From: Desulfuromusa sp.
Lineage (GTDB): Bacteria; Desulfobacterota; Desulfuromonadia; Desulfuromonadales; Geopsychrobacteraceae
Assembly: GCA_029933365.1 (NCBI GenBank)
Contig: JAOZOH010000074.1
Span: 1-14,304, forward strand
Reading direction: 5' to 3'
DNA length: 14,304 bases
In this document: piece by piece, positions 7,856 through 14,218 of the stretch
How the letters are laid out: each line of letters begins with the position of its first letter
Numbering within the stretch: the stretch's first letter is position 1
Made by a program: the position numbers and the translations under genes
The notes under the pieces: generated by a model
Seen by the model: only the letters and a program-made list of their open reading frames with translations
Told to the model about the DNA's origin: nothing
The model's database searches: none

Positions 7856-9328
7856 GTGGATACTTCTTATTTATCACAGGAATTAGAGCCCCTGAACGCG
7901 CAGATTGAGCAGCTTCAATTGAAGGTCGTGAAGCTGGAAGACGAGCTACGTGTTGTAGAGGATGAACTTGGGACTTTTGCTATCGATCAACAGCACTTCG
8001 AGATTTTGCAGGAGGCCTGCACAGCTCTTGATAAATTACAGGAGCTGGATGCTGGAAAACTATTCTGGGACGGATTACCGGAAGGGCTAGATACCGCCGA
8101 ACACAGTGATCGGTTGCGAGCTCGGATTGCCGGCTTTAATGAAGAGACCCGGGATATTCATGAAAAACGGGCAGCTCTGCAGAAGGAAATAGATCAGCAT
8201 CTGGGTATACTCGATTATTTCTTTGATGAAGTTCAGCAAGCACAAGAGCGAGAGCAAAGGCGTCAGGAAGAGTTTGTTATCGAACGGGAATTTTCCTCCC
8301 TCCCGTATCGAGCAATGCTTATGCCTTGGGCTAAAGAAGTTGAGAGTGAAAAACGCTTCCGCAATGCTCTGCTGGTTTCGATGTTCTGGAGTCTTATCCT
8401 TTGTGTCGCTATATCTTTAGTTACTGTGCCGATGCCAGATCGTGCCAATGTTGTCATTGAGATTCCTGCACGGATGGCTATGCTGCTTGAACAGAAACTG
8501 CCTGCACCGTTGCCAATGCCGGTACCGAAAAAAGTTCAGAAAATAGAGAGACAGGAAAAACTGGAGAAAGCTAAACCAGAAAAGAAAAAAGCAGTTAAAC
8601 CAGAAAAAAACGCCAAACCGAGTAAAACCCCAGCGAAGAAACAGATTAAAGTGAAACCGACAGGCGGTGGTGGAACAAAGGTTGCGAAGAAAAAAACTGA
8701 GAAGCTCGGAGTTTTGGCGTTCAAGAGCGACTTTGCTGCTCTCATGGATGAAGTTCCGGTTGTAAGTCTCAAACCTAAGACCGGTCTGAGTAATAAGATT
8801 CCAGGACAGGCTGTAGCTCAACGTTCGCTGGTGACAAAACCGACGAAAGGTGGTGGCAGCAAAGGGATCAGCAATTATGGAGTCAGCCGAAATCTTGGCA
8901 CAGGTGGCACAGGTGGCGGTAGCGGATACGGTAATGCCGGACAGATCGGTGGCATCGGTACCGCAAAAGTCGAGAGTTCCGTGGCAGGTTTGACCGAAGA
9001 AGCTGGCCGTCCGATGAGTGATGGTTTCGGCCCAGCTCGTACCGAAGAAGAAATTCAGATTGTTTTTGATCGCTACAAAGCAACCCTTTACCGGATATAT
9101 AATAAGGAATTACGCAAAGATCCGACCTTGCAAGGGAAATTGTTGCTGCACATGACCATCGAACCAGGTGGAGAAGTTTCCTTATGTGAAATGGTCTCGA
9201 CTGATCTCGCTTCACCCGAACTGGTAGCAAAAATCGTTGCTCGGGTAAAAAGGTTTAATTTTGGTCCGAAGGAAGGTGTTCTTCCTGTGACCTTTGATTA
9301 TCCAATAGATTTTCTGCCCGCAGGGTAA
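7856..9328 (+). CDS. TonB-like energy transducer with AgmX/PglI-type C-terminal domain
   Basis: This 490-residue protein starts at GTG 7856, 11 bases after the second exbD, with GGGA just upstream. Residues 1-145 are a cytoplasmic coiled coil rich in E, Q and L. One membrane span follows (about 169-191, NALLVSMFWSLILCVAISLV). The periplasmic part begins with a Pro-rich run (APLPMPVPKK) and a Lys/Pro-rich stretch (about 224-270), typical of TonB/TolA spacers. It continues with a Gly-rich segment (about 346-367) and a globular domain (about 395-490) with EEEIQIVFDRYKATLYRIYN, then a GGEVSLCEM strand turn. The last domain looks like the AgmX/PglI C-terminal, TonB-like fold found in Myxococcus GltJ and GltG. 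No FHA, GYF or zinc-finger domain is visible. The likely role is to carry motor force to periplasmic TPR or outer-membrane partners. Confidence 0.85.
   Translation: MDTSYLSQELEPLNAQIEQLQLKVVKLEDELRVVEDELGTFAIDQQHFEILQEACTALDKLQELDAGKLFWDGLPEGLDTAEHSDRLRARIAGFNEETRDIHEKRAALQKEIDQHLGILDYFFDEVQQAQEREQRRQEEFVIEREFSSLPYRAMLMPWAKEVESEKRFRNALLVSMFWSLILCVAISLVTVPMPDRANVVIEIPARMAMLLEQKLPAPLPMPVPKKVQKIERQEKLEKAKPEKKKAVKPEKNAKPSKTPAKKQIKVKPTGGGGTKVAKKKTEKLGVLAFKSDFAALMDEVPVVSLKPKTGLSNKIPGQAVAQRSLVTKPTKGGGSKGISNYGVSRNLGTGGTGGGSGYGNAGQIGGIGTAKVESSVAGLTEEAGRPMSDGFGPARTEEEIQIVFDRYKATLYRIYNKELRKDPTLQGKLLLHMTIEPGGEVSLCEMVSTDLASPELVAKIVARVKRFNFGPKEGVLPVTFDYPIDFLPAG
8897..8914 (+). repeat. Short tandem repeat in the Gly-rich linker
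   Basis: GGCACAGGT occurs twice in a row and encodes part of the Gly/Thr-rich segment LGTGGTGGGSGYG. It is a simple low-complexity linker feature within the TonB-like gene. Confidence 0.8.
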
Positions 9329-9384
9329 ATACCTGATCTGATCGGTAAAAGGGGGTGAATATAAAATAAATGATTTGAGTTATC

Positions 9385-9422
9385 GTCAACCAGGTTCATC
9401 TCCGTCAGGAGGTCTGGCTGAC
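9385..9422 (+). promoter_or_regulatory. Two-part stem-loop in the leader before pal
   Basis: GTCAACCAG (9385-9393) pairs with CTGGCTGAC (9414-9422) with one A·C mismatch. Inside it, ATCTCC (9398-9403) pairs with GGAGGT (9408-9413, one G·U) around a GTCA loop, leaving a four-base bulge at 9394-9397. There is no following T-run, so it is not a standard terminator. It lies in the 144-base gap between the TonB-like gene and pal and could be an mRNA processing or stability element that sets Pal levels apart from the motor genes. Function is inferred. Confidence 0.5.
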
Positions 9423-9472
9423 TAAAAAAGCGGGGGAGGGGATAAATGGAAAGTATTTTAAAGGAGATTATT

Positions 9473-9997
9473 ATGTTTCGTTCTTACATTATTGTAAGTC
9501 TATTTTTGGCCGCATTGCTTATTGTAGGAGGTTGCGCGAAAAAAACTGTTCCTGAAATTGAAAAAATACCTACTCCGGTAGCGACTGAAACTGCCAGCGA
9601 GCCACCGCCTGTTACCATCACTGAAAGTAAACTTGTTCAGCCAACTGTTGAGGCACTTCTCAACCTCGGTGATATGAAACTGGGAACCATCTTATTCGGG
9701 TATGATTCTTGCGTTCTGACTGCAAATGCGCAGCAGTTACTGAAGAACAACGCTGAGTGGTTGAAGGAGAATTCGAAGGCAAAAACTATAATCGAAGGTC
9801 ACTGCGACGAGCGTGGTTCCGACGAGTATAACCTGGCTCTCAGTGAACGGCGTGCACTAGCCGTAAAAAACTACCTTGCTGAACTTGGAGTGACTCCGAA
9901 CAACCTTACCATCATCAGTTACGGGGAAGAGAATCCAGTCAGCGCAGGTCATAACGAAATGGCCTGGAAACAGAACCGTCGGGTTGAATTTAGATAA
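9473..9997 (+). CDS. pal: Pal/OmpA-type peptidoglycan-binding lipoprotein
   Basis: From the ATG at 9473 this is a 174-residue lipoprotein with signal peptide and lipobox IVGGC (Cys21); Ala at +2 favours the outer membrane. A Pro/Thr/Glu-rich linker (about 25-55) leads to an OmpA-like domain (about 66-174). The peptidoglycan-binding signature IEGHCDERGSDEYNLALSERRA is intact, including D112 and the arginines at 126-127, and the protein ends NRRVEF+R as in Pal. A ribosome-binding site AAGGAG (9461-9466) supports this start. A second in-frame ATG at 9446, behind GGGAGGGG, would add nine residues and cannot be excluded. The length fits Pal. No tolA or tolB lies next to it, so it may serve the machine encoded upstream, general Tol-Pal function, or both. 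Confidence 0.9.
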   Translation: MFRSYIIVSLFLAALLIVGGCAKKTVPEIEKIPTPVATETASEPPPVTITESKLVQPTVEALLNLGDMKLGTILFGYDSCVLTANAQQLLKNNAEWLKENSKAKTIIEGHCDERGSDEYNLALSERRALAVKNYLAELGVTPNNLTIISYGEENPVSAGHNEMAWKQNRRVEFR

Positions 9998-10068
9998 TTT
10001 CTTCGGTAAATATAGAGAAGAGGATAGGTAAGCTGTTTTCTCTGTTTTATCCTTCTTATACATGATGG

Positions 10069-10100
10069 AAGCTCCGGCTTAAAGGCCGGAGCTTTTTTTT
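10069..10100 (+). terminator. Rho-independent terminator after pal
   Basis: A perfect 10-bp stem AAGCTCCGGC / GCCGGAGCTT with a six-base loop (10079-10084) is followed by TTTTTT. It ends the + strand cluster. It overlaps the stop codon of the convergent ABC ATPase gene. In the opposite direction the hairpin lacks a good U-tract, so it is at best a weak terminator for that operon. Confidence 0.93.
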
Positions 10101-10833
10101 ACAAAACCTGTCTGAGAAATAATTTTGCTCGTTCTTCCTTTGGTTCGTCGAAAAAGTGCTCTGGTGTCCCTTCTTCAACCAACTTACCATAATCCATAAA
10201 CAGAACTCGGTCGGCAACTTCACGAGCAAAACCCATCTCGTGAGTAACAACAACCATAGTCATCCCTTCACGAGCAAGCTGCTTCATAACTTCAAGAACT
10301 TCACCAACCATTTCTGGGTCAAGGGCACTGGTTGGTTCGTCAAATAGCATCACTTTGGGATCCATCGCTAACGCACGAGCGATAGCAACACGTTGTTGCT
10401 GACCACCGGAAAGTTGACTTGGATAGTTGGCTTCTTTTTCCGGAATTCCAACTTTTTCAAGGAGAGCCCGGCCTTTTATTTCAGCTTCTTTACGACTCCG
10501 TTTGCGCACCTTCATCTGTGCCAGAACCAAATTTTCAAGAACTGTTTTATGGGGGAACAGGTTGAATTGTTGAAAAACCATCCCTACTTCACGACGAACT
10601 TTATTCATGTCAGTTTTGCGATTAGCAAGATCGATTCCATCAACATGAACATGACCACCGGTTAAGGTTTCCAGACCATTCAAGCAACGCAGGTAAGTCG
10701 ATTTACCGGAACCAGAGGGGCCAATAACAACGACAACTTCCCCCGAAGTTATATGGGTGGTGATGCCATCAACCGCACGCACTTCTTGATCACGAACAAC
10801 AAATATTTTTTCTAAATCAACAGTTTTAATCAC
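10099..10833 (-). CDS. glnQ: Polar amino-acid ABC transporter ATP-binding protein (GlnQ type)
   Basis: This 244-residue cytoplasmic ATPase has the full ABC motif set: Walker [10 protein letters not shown] (38-46), Q-loop in [11 protein letters not shown], signature [14 protein letters not shown] (from 141), Walker [14 protein letters not shown] (D165, E166) and switch His in VVTHEMGFA (H198). The FNLFPH segment and the length are typical of the polar amino-acid family (GlnQ/HisP/ArtP/GltL). Sequence alone does not tell which amino acid is carried. The start is GTG at 10833 with GGAGG ten bases upstream. It overlaps the end of the permease gene by eight bases, so the two are translationally coupled. 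It energises import through the permease encoded just before it. Confidence 0.95.
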   Translation of the reverse strand: MIKTVDLEKIFVVRDQEVRAVDGITTHITSGEVVVVIGPSGSGKSTYLRCLNGLETLTGGHVHVDGIDLANRKTDMNKVRREVGMVFQQFNLFPHKTVLENLVLAQMKVRKRSRKEAEIKGRALLEKVGIPEKEANYPSQLSGGQQQRVAIARALAMDPKVMLFDEPTSALDPEMVGEVLEVMKQLAREGMTMVVVTHEMGFAREVADRVLFMDYGKLVEEGTPEHFFDEPKEERAKLFLRQVL

Positions 10834-11788
10834 TGACTGCTAGCCTCCGCTCAACCCAGGCAACCACTTGCGATAGAGTGAATGTTAAGATCAAATAGAG
10901 AAATGCCACAACAAACCAGATTTCAAAAACGGCAAAGGTTGAGGTAATAACTTCACGACCGCTTTTGGTCAGGTCGGTGATAGCAATAACTGAAACCAAC
11001 GATGAATCCTTGATCAGACTGATAAATTGACCGGCCAATGGCGGCAGGGTCCGTTTAAACGCCTGTGGCAGGATAATGTAGACCATCGCCTGAGGGACGT
11101 TCATACCAAGAGAACGAGCTGCTTCCATCTGTCCTTTAGGTATTGACTGGATTCCGGCACGAATAATCTCAGCAACGTAAGCACCGGCAAAAATCCCCAG
11201 AGCACAAATACCAGACGGTAGCCTGCCGATATTGAGAACTGTTCCAAGAAAGAAATAAAAGATAAAAAGTTGAACCAGTAGAGGTGTTCCACGGATAATC
11301 TCGATATATGTGATAGAGAGCTGGCGCAAAGTCAGATTTTTCGAGACCCGACACAACCCGGTTACGACACCAATAATTAAGCCAATAACACTGGCAACAG
11401 CAGATATCCAGAGGGTGACCCAAAGTCCGTGAGCCAAAGGACCAGCCTTCCACTCTCGGGTTGAGCCAACAGTATCACCTTCCATCAGATATTCATCGAC
11501 TGAGACATTGGCAGTTTCCGTGTCAATGGTAAAAGAGCTGTTCTCACCACTGATATCATTTTTAACTGTTACCGTAGTCAAGTTACCTTTTTTGTCGATT
11601 TTAGTTATGTGCCCATCAAAGTTGACTGTTTTTACATCTTCACTATGGTAGGCAAAGTATTGAGGGATCCGATTCCAGCGCCAAGTATAGTCAATTCGTT
11701 TTGTAGCAATCCACAGACCTAACACGATTCCTAACAAAACCATGAATGTCAACGACCACCAAAGCCAGTTTTTTGATTGAGTATTCAC
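10826..11788 (-). CDS. Polar amino-acid ABC transporter permease with extra N-terminal periplasmic domain
   Basis: This 320-residue inner-membrane protein is about 100 residues longer than a usual GlnP/HisM permease. Residues 117-320 are the normal permease domain, starting [16 protein letters not shown]. Its EAA loop reads [20 protein letters not shown] (from 207) and continues LGMN, the coupling site for the ATPase. In front lie an additional membrane span (8-28) and a roughly 85-residue, strand-rich, presumably periplasmic segment (29-112; for example [23 protein letters not shown]). I recall similar extensions in permeases of Geobacter relatives. Only one permease gene is present, so a homodimer is expected. 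The start is GTG at 11788, and no good ribosome-binding site is visible before it, which fits lower expression than the binding protein. Confidence 0.9.
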   Translation of the reverse strand: MNTQSKNWLWWSLTFMVLLGIVLGLWIATKRIDYTWRWNRIPQYFAYHSEDVKTVNFDGHITKIDKKGNLTTVTVKNDISGENSSFTIDTETANVSVDEYLMEGDTVGSTREWKAGPLAHGLWVTLWISAVASVIGLIIGVVTGLCRVSKNLTLRQLSITYIEIIRGTPLLVQLFIFYFFLGTVLNIGRLPSGICALGIFAGAYVAEIIRAGIQSIPKGQMEAARSLGMNVPQAMVYIILPQAFKRTLPPLAGQFISLIKDSSLVSVIAITDLTKSGREVITSTFAVFEIWFVVAFLYLILTFTLSQVVAWVERRLAVSD

Positions 11789-11858
11789 TTTTTTGGAGCT
11801 TTCTGTGAACGAAATTGAATTCTTTAACTCAATAAAGAGTTCAAAAGTTAAATTCTAC

Positions 11859-11898
11859 AAAAAAAGGCGGGGAATATGGCATAAGCATACTCCCCGCC
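11859..11898 (-). terminator. Intra-operon terminator or attenuator between binding protein and permease
   Basis: On the - strand, GGCGGGGAGTATG and CATATTCCCCGCC form a 13-bp stem with one mismatch and a seven-base loop, followed by seven T. It begins 13 bases after the stop codon of the binding-protein gene. Such partial terminators after the binding-protein gene are common in ABC operons and leave more binding-protein mRNA than permease mRNA. Confidence 0.88.
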
Positions 11899-11911
11899 AA
11901 AACAAATTTAT

Positions 11912-12715
11912 TTATTTCTGAATTTGTTTCAACCAGGCGTCACTCTGAATCCACTTAGAATAAATTTTGTCATAGGTTCCATCACTTCTAATCTGGGCCA
12001 TATAGTTGTTCAGCCAGTTCAGGAAATCGTGATTGCCGCGACGGACTGCCCATCCCAGAGGCTCATAGGTAAATGGCTTGTCGAGATAAACAAGTTTGCC
12101 TTCACTCTTCTGTTTGTAGGCAATTTCCATATAGGGAAGATCATAAACAAAAGCATCAATTTTACCGTTAACCAGATCGGTGACCCCTTCTGCTTCAGTA
12201 TCAAAAGAGATATAATTACAGCCAGGGATCAACCGTTTGGTTGCTTTTTCCCCGGTGGTACCAAGCTTGGAGCCAACTTTATATTTTTTGTTATTGAGAT
12301 CTTTGTAAGATTTAACATCACCAGCGATCCCTTTTTTAATCAAAATAGTCTGCCCGATGACGATATAGGGATCGGCAAAATTGATTTTCAGATTTCTTTC
12401 CTGAGTAACCGTCATACCGCTCATGATCATGTCATATTTTTTGGTCAGCAGGGCGGGGATGATACCGTCCCAGGCAGTATTGACCAGCTCAAGCTTGACG
12501 CCCATAGCCTTGGCAATTCCTTTGGCCATATCAACATCGAAACCGATGATTTCACCCTTTTGGTTGGTCATTTCAAACGGCATGTAACCTGGTTCCATAC
12601 CAACCATCAAAGTGCCACGGGCCTGGATATCATCCAGAGTATCAGCACTGGCAATACCGGGAAGCACAACACAAAGAGCTAACAGACAAGCAAGTACAAG
12701 TTTTACACGTTTCAT
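11912..12715 (-). CDS. Periplasmic polar amino-acid binding protein (SBP family 3)
   Basis: This 267-residue protein has a signal peptide (1-24, ending GIASA) and a two-lobe family-3 solute-binding fold. Features include LMVGMEPGYMPFEM (lobe 1 strand), MSGMTVTQERNLKINFADPY with R107 as likely ligand carboxylate contact, GSKLGTTGE (about 148-156), and VYDLPYMEIAY with D192 as likely amino-group contact. The end, IRSDGTYDKIYSKWI, is typical of the family. It delivers a polar amino acid to the permease and ATPase encoded downstream; the ligand cannot be named safely. GAGGAGGAG lies about five bases before the ATG, a much stronger start signal than the permease has. A hairpin at 12752-12766 lies in the leader. 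Confidence 0.94.
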   Translation of the reverse strand: MKRVKLVLACLLALCVVLPGIASADTLDDIQARGTLMVGMEPGYMPFEMTNQKGEIIGFDVDMAKGIAKAMGVKLELVNTAWDGIIPALLTKKYDMIMSGMTVTQERNLKINFADPYIVIGQTILIKKGIAGDVKSYKDLNNKKYKVGSKLGTTGEKATKRLIPGCNYISFDTEAEGVTDLVNGKIDAFVYDLPYMEIAYKQKSEGKLVYLDKPFTYEPLGWAVRRGNHDFLNWLNNYMAQIRSDGTYDKIYSKWIQSDAWLKQIQK

Positions 12716-12751
12716 TATTTCTCCTCCTCATTTAATGATGATGAAAGCTAA

Positions 12752-12766
12752 GCCGATTTTATCGGC
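12752..12766 (-). promoter_or_regulatory. Short GC hairpin in the leader of the binding-protein gene
   Basis: GCCGAT-AAA-ATCGGC on the - strand is a perfect 6-bp stem with a three-base loop, between the zinc-ribbon gene and the binding-protein ribosome-binding site. It lacks a clean T-tract (TTAGCTTT follows), so it is more likely a processing or stability element than a full terminator. Confidence 0.4.
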
Positions 12767-12775
12767 GGGATAAAT

Positions 12776-12940
12776 TTAATACGATTTACCTTCGTCCAGA
12801 AGTTCATTGATGATCATGGGGATTTTGCATTTGGGACAGAGGGGCAGGTCATCAATAGGCAAATAGACAATTTCAGTGTAGCGACATTTGGGGCAGATAA
12901 CCTCAATCGGTTCTTTTTTTGATCGATCTGACCGCTCCAT
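12776..12940 (-). CDS. Small zinc-ribbon protein (54 aa)
   Basis: The - strand reads from ATG at 12940 to TAA at 12776 as a 54-residue protein. Two CPxC knuckles, C16-P-K-C19 and C35-P-K-C38, are spaced as in a four-cysteine zinc ribbon. The N-terminus is charged (MERSDRSKKEPIEVICPKC) and the tail is acidic (NELLDEGKSY). GGAGA lies about seven bases upstream of the start. The gene is shorter than usual ORF cut-offs. It sits 60 bases before the binding-protein gene on the same strand, so co-transcription with the ABC operon is likely but unproven. It could bind RNA, DNA or a protein partner. I do not recognise a named family. Confidence 0.75.
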   Translation of the reverse strand: MERSDRSKKEPIEVICPKCRYTEIVYLPIDDLPLCPKCKIPMIINELLDEGKSY

Positions 12941-13055
12941 GTATCTTCTCCATATAATCCATTAAAAAGTCATTGTAATCACAGATTTCTGCTTATACCA
13001 TAGCGCCTTCGTCATAAACAAGAGACTAACAAACATTGTTTGGATTTACATCCTT
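12941..13055. promoter_or_regulatory. Divergent intergenic region with candidate promoter
   Basis: This stretch separates the - strand zinc-ribbon/ABC genes from the + strand EamA gene and must hold promoters for both. For the - strand, TTGTTT (complement of 13016-13021) and TATAAG (complement of 12992-12997) with an 18-base spacer form a modest sigma-70-like candidate. A small inverted repeat CAAAC-ATT-GTTTG at 13030-13042 lies 13 bases before the EamA start and may be an operator. Both are weak calls by eye. Confidence 0.35.
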
Positions 13056-13967
13056 GTGATAAAAACCCATAAAATAAATAAGCAGCAACTTTATGCTGAA
13101 TTGATTCTGGCCTCGGTGACCCTGTTCTGGGGAGCAACATTCCCCATTGTTAAAGATGCTATTAGCGAAATGCCGATTCTGGCATTTCTTTGGATACGAT
13201 TTGGTATTGCAGCCATCATTCTGGCAATTCTAGCGGGAAAATCAGGATTTGCAACTCTGGATCGTCGAGGCTGGATGGTGGGGATTTTACTCGGGACTCT
13301 ACTGGCGCTCGCCTTTACATTCCAGACCTTCGGCTTGGAACGTACATCTTCTGCAAACACTGGTTTTCTAACCGGCCTCGGGGTGGTCTGGGTTCCTTTG
13401 TTGGCGGGCCCCCTCTTGAGGAAACCGGCAGCATTGGGATCAAAAATTGGAGTTTGTTTCGCCCTGATCGGATTATTACTACTCACCTGGCATACACCAT
13501 GGACGATTAACTTTGGGGATCTCCTTGTTGTTATTTGTTCGTTATTTATTGCCCTGCATATTCTTGGGCTTGATATTTTCACCAAAGGGTATGATGGTAA
13601 ATCCCTGACCTTTGTACAAATTGCCACGGCAGCGGTTCTTTATTTAATTGGCAGCTTAATATATGAACCGGTCTCCTGGCCTCAAAATTGGAGTGGATCA
13701 CTGATCTTTGCTTTTGTTCTTACATCGGTATTTGCTACGGTCTACGCCTTCTGGGCGATGACAACTTTTCAGAACCGCACAACTCCAACCCGCGCTGCAC
13801 TTATCTATACACTGGAACCGGTCTTTGCAGCGATGTTTTCCATTTGGTTGGCCGGTGATCGGCTTACGGCAATTGGATGGTTTGGCGGTGGACTTATTGT
13901 CGCCGGGATGATTTTTGCTGAAGTCTGGCCACTCTTTATCCCCTGCAACGCAAGGCACGAGAACTGA
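13056..13967 (+). CDS. EamA/DMT-family membrane transporter
   Basis: This 303-residue, very hydrophobic protein has about ten membrane spans in two homologous EamA halves (about 10-150 and 155-295). Hallmarks are the first-helix motif SVTLFWGATFPIVKDA and the second-half ending region PTRAALIYTLEPVFAAMFS, typical of drug/metabolite exporters of the RhaT/YdcZ/EamA type. The substrate cannot be inferred; members export amino acids, metabolites or toxic compounds. The start is GTG at 13056, with no clear ribosome-binding site and no better in-frame start nearby. It is a single-gene unit, divergent from the zinc-ribbon and ABC genes. Confidence 0.9.
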   Translation: MIKTHKINKQQLYAELILASVTLFWGATFPIVKDAISEMPILAFLWIRFGIAAIILAILAGKSGFATLDRRGWMVGILLGTLLALAFTFQTFGLERTSSANTGFLTGLGVVWVPLLAGPLLRKPAALGSKIGVCFALIGLLLLTWHTPWTINFGDLLVVICSLFIALHILGLDIFTKGYDGKSLTFVQIATAAVLYLIGSLIYEPVSWPQNWSGSLIFAFVLTSVFATVYAFWAMTTFQNRTTPTRAALIYTLEPVFAAMFSIWLAGDRLTAIGWFGGGLIVAGMIFAEVWPLFIPCNARHEN

Positions 13968-14085
13968 TAACAATCCTCCCCACTTAATTAAATGTCGCAG
14001 AATTCAGGGTAAGAGATCATCTAATTCGATTCATTGATTGAATTACAGAAAATTTACGCTCTGTTAAAATGCATAATCCGGAGAC

Positions 14086-14103
14086 ATGGCCTGAACAGGC
14101 CAT
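14086..14103. repeat. Perfect inverted repeat downstream of the EamA gene
   Basis: ATGGCCTG-AA-CAGGCCAT is an exact 18-base palindrome (8-bp arms, two-base centre). No T-run follows on either strand. It could be an operator-like site or a folded 3' end. The stretch around it, 13968-14218, shows no gene I can support. Confidence 0.55.
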
Positions 14104-14156
14104 TATTGCAAATCCGGGAGAATGGAACATACGTAAAACTCCTTAACAAATACTTT

Positions 14157-14183
14157 GGGAACAGGATTAGGATCCTGTCTCCC
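14157..14183 (+). terminator. Possible terminator between convergent genes
   Basis: GGGAACAGGAT and ATCCTGTCTCCC can pair as an 11-bp stem with one bulged base and the loop TAGG. The + strand continues into moderately T-rich sequence (TCTAGTTTATTATC) without a clean T-run. It is a weak candidate for the 3' end of the EamA transcript. Confidence 0.4.
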
Positions 14184-14218
14184 TCTAGTTTATTATCATC
14201 TCTATGTTTATTTCTTAT

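Noticed and set aside
9385..9422. The stem-loop before pal as a rho-independent terminator
   Set aside because: It is followed by ACTAAAAAAG on the + strand, not a T-run, and the opposite strand also lacks T directly after the stem. Kept only as a leader structure.
6185..9997. A housekeeping tolQRAB-pal operon
   Set aside because: There is no tolB and no typical tolA; there are two ExbD proteins, and the TonB-like protein carries an AgmX/PglI-type tail. Upstream TPR genes fit the Agl-Glt-like arrangement better.
10021..10053. AGGATA...TATCCT as a terminator for the convergent - strand operon
   Set aside because: The stem is only 6 bp with a loop over 20 bases, and the following sequence on the - strand is only loosely T-rich. 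Too weak to list.
11924..12682. A 252-residue open frame on the + strand
   Set aside because: It lies wholly antisense to the clear family-3 binding-protein gene, has no recognisable domain and no ribosome-binding site. It is a frame shadow.
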